Program-made: the position numbers and the translations under genes
The notes under the pieces: generated by a model
Databases searched by the model: none
Told to the model about the DNA's origin: nothing
The model's input: only the letters and a program-made list of their open reading frames with translations
Shown: positions 45,101-55,146 of the stretch, piece by piece
How the letters are laid out: every line of letters begins with the position of its first letter
Numbering within the stretch: position 1 is the stretch's first letter
DNA from: Sthenelais limicola
Taxonomy: Eukaryota > Annelida > Polychaeta > Phyllodocida > Sigalionidae
Length of the DNA stretch: 64,000 nt
NCBI GenBank assembly: GCA_942159475.1
Contig: OW804100.1
Span: 9,316,127 to 9,380,126 of the forward strand
Reading direction: 5' to 3'

Positions 45101-48100
45101 TTTTGTAGCCTTATCAAGTATAAATTACAAAAGCATTAAGTAAAACAGAATTTAATCGGATACCAATCTATTTCTTTTTCTAAAGGACTCATTATCATGA
45201 AATATAGGTGTAGGAACTCGTCGACGTTTCATGAGAAGTGCCCATAGTATAAATGTATTAAAAATGGGTTCCCGTTTTCTGGTATCTTCATAGAGTGAGC
45301 GTTTTCTGAACAGAACTTTTATTTGTTTGCAACTTCGACAGTTAACTACATTAAAACTATTTAACTATTACATCGCATATTTACTGGCTTTTGAGTTCTA
45401 CCCATCATTATTAATATCCTAAAATTTCCCGGTTATAAATTGAATATTTCCTGTGAAAAACTGTGAAGAGGTACGTCTAATATTAGTCATGAAAGTAGCG
45501 GCGGTGCTGTGCGGGTGCTGTGCGGATGCTGTGTGGGTTTTCGGTGCTGTGCGTCTTTTAGTCATACCGCTCTTAGAATGTGGCGTGCGGGACGCTAGTA
45601 GTATATGTAAAAGGCCTTTTGCGGCAGTGTCTTGCTTGAGACATCCCTGAAAAGGCCTTTTACATACTATACCACATTATGACGTACGGAATATTTGGAC
45701 ATTTGTTTGTTGATGTCTAATGACATTAATGAATACAGACATGTTTCTATCATGGTTATTTGTATAAGTGGAATATTGAGGTGTATAAATATTAAGGGGA
45801 TGAGATATTCCAAATGAAATATTTCGTAATGCTTTGTCTATAGCCAGAATAATCTTAAATGCACGATTAACGGAATTTTTTTAGCTCCCTTCCTTGGAGA
45901 AGGTTGAAAGAATTTATAGTTGAATACTTAGAAAATTAAGTAAACGAGTAGTATCTTTAATATAGGTAGTCAGCAACAAACTATCCTTATAAACCAGCTT
46001 CAAAAGGATCTAATCCCTAGTAAGAGGGTGTATATCACGCCGTCCAAGGTCACCTACAATATGTGTAATCTGCTAATTAACAGAATTGACCTCATGATTA
46101 ATGTCTGTATAACTAATGGTTAACAAACCACTGGTGCTATTTGCATGTTCACTGTTGTCGCGTCTACGCATAGATGAGGAAAAGAAGAGAACGGGATGTA
46201 TTTCTTGGTGTCAACCGTTCTGGCGGATTTGTTGATAGGCTGAATAAAATTTGTTGTAAAAAAAAAAAAAAAATCTTAAATGCACGGCTTAACCGAGACT
46301 AGTCCACAGGGGCTTTACATCAACACAATGTATGACATCTTGGGGGCCATCCACAAATGACGTCATGCCCTAGGGGGGGAGGGGAGGAGGGGGGGGGAGG
46401 TTTTATGACAAGGTATGATGATGGGGGAGGGGGGCTAACTCATGTATGACAACATGTTTTTATATTTTGATCCTTGATAAAGGTCGTATGTTGACTGAAA
46501 CGTCGGAACCGTAATAAACCAAAACCAACCTCACACACCCCATGTTCTGCTTTCGCCTTTTTTTGGATTGATTTCAACATCTGACTCTCTCCAAGTCCCC
46601 AACCCTCCACCCTAGGCAGTTGGCAGCTACAAGCTGCTTCTTTCTGATTTGAATAGATCCAGCGACTCAACTCAACTCAAACTATATATTTGCAAATATC
46701 AAATAATCTAATGAATATGTTAATATCTAATTATACTTCATGTGAGTTTCGAGTTAAAATTATCTAATTACTATTATCCGGTGAATTGAGATCAGTCCCC
46801 CGACTGAGACAACTCCCTATAATGACAGAGTAATTATTAATGAAGTGTCCCTTGCTCCCAGGACATTTACAAATACAAAACGTTGATAATCCACCCAAAT
46901 GATCGTACCTATGTAAGTTATGGAAATCTGTAATTAGGCCTAATTTAAAATTGACATTCAGTCAACATAGTGATCTTAGCTACTTTAATGAATATTATGA
47001 AGAGGAGTGGTCAGAGAACTGACCCCTGTTGGACTCCACTTGTTACCTGGTAATGACAATTCTGATGTCCTGTTTGTAAGAAATTTTTGTTTCAATTCTT
47101 AAAGGACTCAATCCATCTAGCGATTTCCCCATTGATCATGTGTAAAAGCCTTTGATGTTGTAACATATCAAACACCTTCATGTTCAATATATATAATATA
47201 AATATTGCCCCTTGAGTCCAGTACCTCTCTGTCTAGTCTTCCAGGAGCAGTTGTAGTAAAGTTGAGCGGCCCACAGCTAGCTAACCCATAGTGTCTTTTG
47301 CTGAGGTGTTGTCTCATATGTTTCATTACTATGCTCAGAACTATATCCTCTATAACTTTGCATAGGTCAGGCTTACACGTCTATAGTTTACCTGGATGGT
47401 TCCTATTTTCTTTTGTTACATATTGCTATTGGTGAGTTTTTGTGCACCTGATAGTTTGAATGCTAGTCAAAGCGTCCTGGTGTCAAATTGTCCTGGTCAA
47501 AGCATACTGTACCATTGGTCATAGCGTCCTGTGCTGTGTGTGTCAAAGCATCACTTAATTAGTACGCTTTGACTATAGGGCAGGACCCTTTGACTAGGCA
47601 CAGGATGCTTTGACTCTCGGACACTTTTACAGCAGGGCACTTTGACCAGACCCTTGTCATTTGCTCAAGAGGAGGTGTTTAAAAAGGTGGTAGGGGTAGG
47701 ATTGAGGAAGGGGGGGGGGGGGGGGGTGCTGCAAATATGACATCATATATCCTACGTATATAGTTGTATCATCAGTGGAGAAAGGTTTCACCTCCCACCT
47801 GCATTTACCATAAACATAAAAAAGTAATATTAAATCAATTGTTTAACATTAGACACAAATTTGACAGCTATACAATGAACTAATCCAATGGATAACAAGA
47901 TACGGTTCCTGCTATCCAGTTAAATACATACTATACTCTTTAAAGTTACACGAAGTCTTTTGTTGCCGCTAATTAAAACAAATGCTATAATTAATGCAAA
48001 CAGTATACCATAACACATCCGTTGTATACAAAAGATAAGATTCAATTATAGTGTCTTATATGTGGTGTTCAGATAATTACAAAAGTCATTAACACTGTCT

Positions 48101-48808
48101 CATGGTATTTACACCATATTCGGTGCAAAGGGCAGTGTTGACTGGACAGGCTCCTTTACTTAAAAGTCGATCTGTTCTCACTATTAAGGCTGTAAGGGTC
48201 CTCTCCGTGTACATTTCTCTATTTTGAAAACTTTCTTATTTCAAGAGCTCTTCCCCCTTCTACCAGCTAAGGGTAACATGTTAATCATTCAATCTATATT
48301 TTATTCCGTCATGTCACACCAGCGATCCGTCATTGCTATAGACACAGAGACCCAGTCCTCACTAAAACTACTTGCAAAATCCAGCTAATGCTGAATGTTA
48401 GTTCCCTGAGAACCTCCACCAAGACAACTTGTGTTTGTTCTAAGTGTTCTTCATCCATCTACCAGCTCTACCATTAGGTAGAAAATATCAATTTGATGTT
48501 TTATAATATTTCCCTACACAAAGCCTTAGAACTCTGTTATGAACTTGTTGCAAAACATTTTCTTGAATAAATCGATACTTCTACCTAAGACCATCTCAAT
48601 AAATGTATGCAATCCGTTTTTGTTCTAATTTTCTATACGATGTCTTATGTAAACGAATTTTATTCACATATTCTGCCGCGACAGAAACTGACAAGTGATT
48701 ACTTCTATATTTACCTCGAGACTTGATTATATATTATGATGGTCGCTGATTATTATTATACTAATCTCAACCTACCTTAAGCGCGCTCCCTGAAACTGAG
48801 TTGGACAT
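42167..48808 (-). CDS. Small single-pass membrane protein, five exons, unrecognised
   Basis: On the minus strand, exons 48808-48776, 43631-43482, 43197-43103, 42753-42584 and 42270-42167 (stop TAG) have GT-AG borders (GTAGGT, GTAACA, GTATGT, GTATGA donors) and matching phases 0, 0, 2, 1. The product is 183 residues from ATG 48808. Residues 12-61 are charged (FELEDRRDGDEKNK). 62-93 hold a basic start and an aromatic/Gly segment (YGEQGYFQHPYGN). About 128-149 is one strong transmembrane helix (LFIWVAFCLFTLGVAGVIIF). The short tail begins with basic SSKRHR and is Ser/Asn-rich. There is no signal peptide. Two acceptors for exon 4 (42753 and 42732) keep the frame and would add or drop seven residues. 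I recognise no family. Exon 1 is joined on splice phase alone; if wrong, translation could start at ATG 43631, giving 172 residues. Confidence 0.68.
44150..45578. mobile_element. Inverted-repeat DNA element with 11-bp target duplication
   Basis: The direct repeat CGCTCTTAGAA (44150-44160 and 45568-45578) brackets a 1,407-bp insert. The insert's ends are long inverted repeats: left 44165-44258, right the reverse complement ending near 45565. About 95 bp match with few differences (TGACTAAAAGAC, GCACAGCACCGAAAACCC), and a more diverged match continues further in. The arms contain short GC-rich repeats of CCGCACAGCAC type. Long terminal inverted repeats with subterminal repeats and a 9-11-bp target duplication are typical of Mutator-like or foldback elements. 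No transposase is seen, so it is non-autonomous. It lies in the first intron of the minus-strand membrane-protein gene. Confidence 0.8.
45601..45667. repeat. Inverted repeat hairpin, 16-bp arms
   Basis: ATGTAAAAGGCCTTTT (about 45605-45620) and AAAAGGCCTTTTACAT (45650-45665) are exact reverse complements separated by about 29 bases. It sits just outside the right target duplication of the 44150-45578 element. Confidence 0.85.
45851..46286 (+). mobile_element. Poly(A)-tailed retroposed insert with 15-bp target duplication
   Basis: AATCTTAAATGCACG occurs exactly at 45851-45865 and 46272-46286. Between them is about 406 bp ending in AATAAA (46243-46248), TTTGTTGT and an A tract to 46273. Target duplication, poly(A) signal and A tail are the marks of LINE-driven insertion of an RNA copy. 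The body holds no long frame and does not resemble a tRNA-derived SINE. It may be a 5'-truncated LINE end or a processed non-coding transcript. A similar tail (AATAAAATTTGTTTAAAAAA) occurs near 58610-58628. Confidence 0.85.
46467..46507 (+). other. Decayed hammerhead-like core of Penelope-element type
   Basis: CTTGATAAAG, then GGTC-loop-GACT, then GAAACGTC has the order of the hammerhead ribozyme core (CTGATGA, stem II, GAAAC). It differs at two bases of the first box. Similar motifs are found in terminal repeats of Penelope-like retroelements. Catalytic activity is unlikely given the changes, and the match could be chance. Confidence 0.25.
46970..47420 (-). pseudogene. LINE reverse-transcriptase relic
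   Basis: Read on the minus strand from about 47400, decayed pieces follow the order of a CR1/jockey-type reverse transcriptase: NYRRVSLT, a KRHYGLA-like stretch, KVFDMLQHQRLL (motif A region), then SGVQQGSVL-stop-PLLF (motif B, canonical SGVPQGSVLGPLLF) at about 46990-47035. Several in-frame stops and frame changes show it is dead. It lies in the first intron of the minus-strand membrane-protein gene, in the same orientation. Confidence 0.8.
47466..47646. repeat. Palindromic array of GTCAAAG units
   Basis: Four forward units (47466, 47496, 47518 as GTCATAG, 47542) are followed by four reversed CTTTGAC units (47567, 47588, 47608, 47640), many joined to CGTCCTG or its complement. The two halves align as an imperfect inverted repeat about 90 bp long, centred on TTAATTAG near 47557. 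It resembles a foldback MITE; I could not define a target duplication. Confidence 0.75.
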
Positions 48809-48993
48809 CGTCGGTGCGATTTATAGTTCCGATTGATCTTTTATGTGGGTAGTCTCTCCCCCAATCAATCAACTCAAGCGCAGAGAAAACAGACCGTGGT
48901 GTGCTATTCCGAATACCAACCACATTCTCTATTGAAAAGAGCTGCTAACGTGACGATTTCCTTGGAACACATGCATTCTCCCGACATTATGAC

Positions 48994-49080
48994 ATGCGAT
49001 TGCGTGACGAAATTCATACAGCCTATTCAAAGTATATTAAATACGGAAGACAAGCGTCCTTGATGGAAATGACGCCAGAG
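48994..49080 (+). CDS. Candidate first coding exon of a divergent gene
   Basis: ATG at 48994 opens 29 codons (MRLRDEIHTAYSKYIKYGRQ...) that run exactly to a consensus donor GAG|GTAAGC at 49081. It begins 186 bases from the start codon of the minus-strand gene, as expected for a shared promoter. I found no convincing second exon downstream, so this may be a chance frame. Confidence 0.2.
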
Positions 49081-49339
49081 GTAAGCTGCTCTCCCACTCC
49101 CTGTTGCGCTCAATGGATGGCTGACATACGCCACTACAGGCAGAGGATGCTCTCTGCTGCAGGTCCGAGTGGAACACAGAATGTTGCTCTGACCCGAGCT
49201 TTCACGCGTTGTTGTTGCCATCGTCTGCGTCCATTATTGCTTGGGCGTGTCCATTTAAAGTATCGTTCTTGTATTATTGCAGACAATATTAATAAATATC
49301 AAAGGGAAGTATTGTCCTGAGCATTACCTTAATCCCGCA

Positions 49340-49840
49340 CGACTCCCAGGTTTCTTGTTAGCAAAATTCACTTTCATTCAAACCTCATCTTAACAAAAAA
49401 TTCACTTACTAAAAATGCACCTTTACAAAATGGCAATTTTACCTCACTTGGATTACTGTAACTTTATTTACGATTTATTTACAGTAAATTTCAAACATTA
49501 CAAAACTTCGCACTACGTATCATTTTTTGAAAAATTAAATTAGATAATGTTAACAACCAACACAATCTTTTAAACATTCTGCCTCTCAGTGAAAGGAGAG
49601 AAAGACACATTTTTTAAATCACGCTCACCACTTAGCTACAAATCGGGAAAATTTAGAGAATAGACAATTATATACTCACAACCAGAAGCAGTGGTCGCAG
49701 AAATCTCAAGACTATAGCCCCCAAAACTAAAACTAATTAACAAAATCCCGTCATATACAAATTCCAAATTGGGTGGAATAAGCTCGAGACTGAGGCACAT
49801 CAATAATCTTTGATGAGTATAATGGAAATTGGGAAGGCCT
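49340..49840 (+). pseudogene. LINE relic, C-terminal reverse-transcriptase region
   Basis: 49430-49530 reads MAILPHLDYCNFIYDLF, then shifted pieces of the following Lys/Tyr-rich stretch, and about 49570-49600 reads LNILPLSERRE. This is the ILPHLDYC...LPLSERR pattern of the thumb region of CR1/L2-type LINEs. Stops and frame changes interrupt it. It is on the opposite strand from the relic at 46970-47420, so the two are probably separate insertions. Confidence 0.7.
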
Positions 49841-52800
49841 ATCTCTCATTGATTTTTTAAAATATTGTTTAGTCAATATTGTTCATATTTTAGTGCTTAC
49901 AACTTTAATCATGATTGTGCATGCATACTCATATATATTGCTGTGTAATACATTCACATGAGAGCTGTTTACGTAGGCTAGGTAGAATTAGATATCACGC
50001 AATCCCTAGCTAAACGAACTTACCTTTAGCTGAGATTATGTAGAGCTTGGCAGTCGTCAGTAAGGTAGTTCGCATAACCATTAAGAGAAGAAAACAAGAA
50101 AGGCATGGTCTAGAAGACCTCGTTTTGTGATGATCACGACCTCTTTGTCAAAACCACTCTTATGGCAAATAAAGAATTCCTTTATCGTACATTGTCTTGC
50201 ACTACCTCTCCTTATTCGATCCGCATCCAATTCTTCTCTCTCTATTCCCCATCTCCTGTCAACCCCTTTTATGCATATTTCATCTATACCCTCTTTTAAC
50301 ATTTACTCTAGGCTTTTATGACACACACACTCTTATAAATAAAATAAAACAATTTAATGGAATAAAACAAACATCACTAAACCTGCTTTCCCCAATGAAC
50401 AAATGGTTCCAAGTATTATTAATGCCTGGCTGTTACGATACATTTCATCTTATTCGATTGCAATGAAGTAGAGATAAATTTGGTCTTTCGTCTACGGACC
50501 TTTTTTTATGCAGTCAATATTTTCGAAAACAGATTCTGTGAATGTAGCAGTAATCAATTTGCCTCAGATATTGTTAGTACTGCATCTGCTACCGCAAACG
50601 TCCTGCCCACCTAGGCCATGTGCAATTGTGACCAGCATTAGACTGGGCATTCATTGATCAATCGATTCAGGACATGCTTCTTGACTGTCACTTTTGACAT
50701 TCGTATCGACCAGAGGTTGGTGTAAAGAGCTTCTATTTGACAACGATATTGTTAGAAAATTTTGGATTCTGATATGAATGGACAGAGATCTGGTAATGGA
50801 AAACGTCAACACCTAAAAATAACTAACGTGCGGGTGGGGATTGTGTGAACATAATTGAGATGTGATTTAAATGGTAAAACGGTAGGGAGGAAGAAATAGG
50901 CATCAGCGACGAAGAATACCGTTGCAAGTTACAATGAGAAAGAATGAAAAATATTTTTTTTCTGAAAATACGTTTATTGCTTTGATGACTCTGATCTACA
51001 ACGCAGGACATGTACCACCAGCTGACCAGCAGGATTCTTGTTTCCATTCTATGGACGCGTAGCAAGTGTATGAATATTATGTTATCAAATTTCTTAATCA
51101 AAATCTAAATCATACTAACAAGAGACGACGTTCACAAAAAAATATTAAGTTGAAAACAAAATAAAGAATTTAGGGATCACAAAAAGGTGATATGTAATAA
51201 AAGATCTGGGGATGCTCCCAGAATTATTATGAAGATATTCTTAATACAAGTTTGAGCAATATCCCACGCACAAAACGCAAGACATCTGAAGGCTTAGATA
51301 TTGATATCAAATACACAAATTTCATGTGGTCTCCATCACGTTCATTCACCATAGCAGATATTTCACCTCTTGGAAGAACTTGATACAGAAACTTGCTTGT
51401 GAGGCTTCCAAATCATGTTCATTCTCGAAAACTTAAATTCCATCTTTTCGGAAAATTTGAATATAAAAGAAAGTCCCTTGATATCCTTAGTAAGATACAA
51501 CAAATATGACGAGAAGACACAACCTGTTCTGAATGGTTATGACTTATACAACATTACATTAAAATTAGCCTCCTCTGGTGTTACATCCTATGTGTGAATT
51601 AAAGGGAAATATACATGTAACTGTTTTACTGTGCATGGAAACCAAGCCTGTATATCAGCAGTGAATAAGTCATTATAAAAAATATCTGATACAAGGTTCT
51701 ATACTACCGTGTACAAAAATACCTCGTATTCACCTGCAATAGAATTACTTTCAGTCCATCGTTACTATCGTTTACGTTTCGGTGAATATGGTGGAAAACC
51801 TCGAAAAAATACGAATGTGACCAGTACAAAACCCTGTAAAATCTATCACTTTCAGTGAATGTTTTTTCCCTAAAATCACTCCCATTTTCTTCCGCACACA
51901 ATAAATTTGCAGGAAGGTGACATGGATATAGTAGAATCCTGCAATAAAATGGAAAGAACCTACAGATCTGTTCAAATCATATATAAGGAATCTTACGGCG
52001 TCTCCCATGCATTTCGTCACAACTCAATATACATTTCTAATCGTTCAATACCTCACCTACCATATATATATATATTTATATGCAAAACAAATCCCCCTAA
52101 ACCCCGATATAGTTCTTTCTGAGATGTGAAGGTGTTTTAGACATATTCTTAAATGGAACTGTCAGTTTCTTCCTTTAGTGGGTTGCAAGTAAAGATATAA
52201 CCATATGTCAGTAACATAATGGCATGAAGTAAATTTAAGTAGATGTTTCAAGACTCCGTTGCGTTACCCTGGAGAAAAGGACTTTCCTCCGACAACACCG
52301 TAATCAAACAGTTCAGGGGGAGTTCACTTCTACGTTAGAGCAATATGATATCCTTCTCAATGTCAACAACTTCTAAAACCACTTTTTCATTTCACAATTT
52401 ATGACAATAAGTACATATTTACGTAGTAAAAATAGATTTGTATCATACACAAGTCTCTAAGCTTATCTTTTCATATGCATAATAATCAAATCCGAAACCC
52501 AGCTTTTATAATATATAGCAGGTAAGGAATGGGATCAACCGGTCATGATAAATCGTATCCAGAACGAATCGCAAAGGGTAAAAAGAAGTCCTGGTCTTCA
52601 AAGGCACTTGGTGCCAATTAATGTTCAAACGTTAGTTAATTATTTTATGAAAAACAGACCTTGGAGTAATCACGTTGGGGAAATAATAGGCCAAAACTAT
52701 GTCCAATACATAAGAGCAGTGGTTGCTGAGAAACAACTGCCGAGCAATGAATGCTGGGAGTCTTATTATTTGTTATCATGAAATGAAGCTGACATCTGGC

Positions 52801-55146
52801 CAGGTTACCAAATATTTAAAAAATATGACTGGAATCGCTCAACTGGTCCGCAGATATCTTTAAAAGTAAATAAATAATGATAAAATACAAAAGGCATATC
52901 ACAGAACAGAGACAGACCCTAAAGCATCACCCCCTGTATGCATTATCTTTGCTTACATAAATACACAGGTACGTTCTGAAAATGATCACAGCAATGAAAT
53001 ACGATACACTTCTAGTCTCGGATACTCTATAAAGCCTGTTGTTAGAACCGTTATATTCTGATATTCACTGAATTGAAATTAGAGCTTGAGTATCTTTCTA
53101 TGATTATAAACCAATGCGTAAACAAAACCAATTTTCAAATATTCCCGAGGGATGGATGGTTGCACAAAAATGATGTTATAACATGAATACGTATTGCTAG
53201 ACCTCAATTAAGCGATATATTCCGCGGCCGTAGCCCTCGCATAAAGCGTCTAACTTGAATAAATGAACATGCTCAACAGGGGCGCGGCCTCAGGACCCAA
53301 TAACTCTTGCAGACAGCATCTCGGCAAGCGGCATATATTGGTCGGATATTAAACGACTGTTTCAACTGAAAACCTGTGGCTGAGAAGCGAGTATAGTGAA
53401 CTGTTGTGTCCAGCTACATAATGTGGCAAAGTATTCACGGGTGTACGCAGACATTCAACAGTGGACCTGGAGGCTATTAGTTCCATTACATCATGATAAA
53501 TTAAATTACACGCCCGCAAGCAGTTAATTGATATAATAGAGCAATGCACCATCTTGATGTCCAGTGAAGCTAGAACCACTCAGAGGAAACAACTCCGTAA
53601 CATTATAACAACAATGCTGAGTGGACTTACTACATCAGAATAGACCACGTGACAAACTTGTGTTAAGGATTAGCTGTCACCAGCAACCAAAGTCGGAAAT
53701 CAGCAGGTGCAAGATTCGATTTTCAATTTCATTTGGTGACAGTAAAATAGTGAGCTTCAAATTCAATTCAAATCATATCAGTCCCGAAGGTATAATCACC
53801 TTAAGAGTTTTAACCAAGGCGAATAATTTGTAAACCTTTCAATGTAGATGACACGATTGAATGAAACCAAATGCTGAAAAATAACAATCGAATGCACGAG
53901 TTTCTGCTAACTACACTGCCCGGCTATTTTAACATGTGACGTCTACCCGTAAGCTGTACTGAGAATGCTTTTACTGTCCGGTATGACAAGTTGGGGTTGC
54001 CCACATTAACAAAATACATCAAAAGATAACATAACCTTATGTACGTGAAACACAAACCACTAACTACTCTAGCACTGATGCAAAGGTATCTAACAAAGGC
54101 TACACTACATGACACACACATATACACACTATAATCTATATTAAACTCCAAAAATGTCTACGCTTCAGTAGATAGGGTACAGCTCGCACAGGGAACGTAA
54201 GAGCAAATCAACCCAAAATAATGCTACTGGAAATATCCATACGACATATCACGTTCTAACAACTAACCATCTGAATGCCACTGAGGAATGCCGGCTAAGA
54301 ATGAAGCTTGGAAACATTGTTAAGATCTTTCTTCAACAGAATCGTGAAAGGATATCCCACAAAAAAGGTTATGAAGGAAAACTTAGTTTCTATGAAAATA
54401 AGATCAACGATCAATAAGTGCCAACAGGAGAGGGCGAACCAAGGTATATGATAGATGATACTCAGCAATGAATTCGAACCTAATATTGACAAATGTTGGG
54501 GGGAAATTAAATTGTTCTATTTTGTTGGGACAAACTATTGGAGATGTTTAACACGACTGGTCAATGCAGCTTTAGCAAACTAAACTATATCGATTCTTTG
54601 AAGGCCTATGATGACAAGTTTGACCATTGCAACGCTGAATATAAATCCACTTTGACCGAAATAGGTTTACATTGAGAAGTATTTAGGTGGATATCAGGCT
54701 GCCTCTGGTACATTACCTATCACGTCACGGACACCAATATGCACCTATCATACCACAAATATTCCCAGTTGATATGTATAAGTTTGATAACATGATTTTA
54801 CCACAAACCGATAGTAAGACATTGACTACCAGTATTATTTCATTATATGAAATCCACTGTTTGGAGCACATTTCAAGTGTTGGCGTTGGTATATTAGTGT
54901 CATACTTATTTCAGCAGATTAACTAATAACTTCTGTTTTACAGCCTTGGTTGGCATTGGCTTTACCTCAGGATCAGCAGTAACTAACTAGCCCCATGTTG
55001 TAATATCTTGATAGCTATGCACATGGCAACTTTAGAGTCCCCTTTTCACAGTTCAGATCTGTAGACATCGAATGAAGAAGAAGAGTATCACAGAGGCGCT
55101 GAGACCTTGAAGAAAAGCGGTCAAGGTCGCGGGTAGGGAGAAGGTG
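49841..55146. other. Intergenic DNA between the membrane-protein and acetylhydrolase genes
   Basis: AT-rich with scattered short frames, none with paired splice sites and recognisable protein. A strong acceptor at 54928-54942 (CTTCTGTTTTACAG) is followed by a short frame to TAA, but nothing upstream joins it. The part just left of 55147 should include the acetylhydrolase 3' UTR. Confidence 0.5.

Noticed and set aside
49841..55146. Several 60-90 codon frames on both strands
   Set aside because: Length is as expected by chance in this composition. None has paired splice sites or a recognisable domain.
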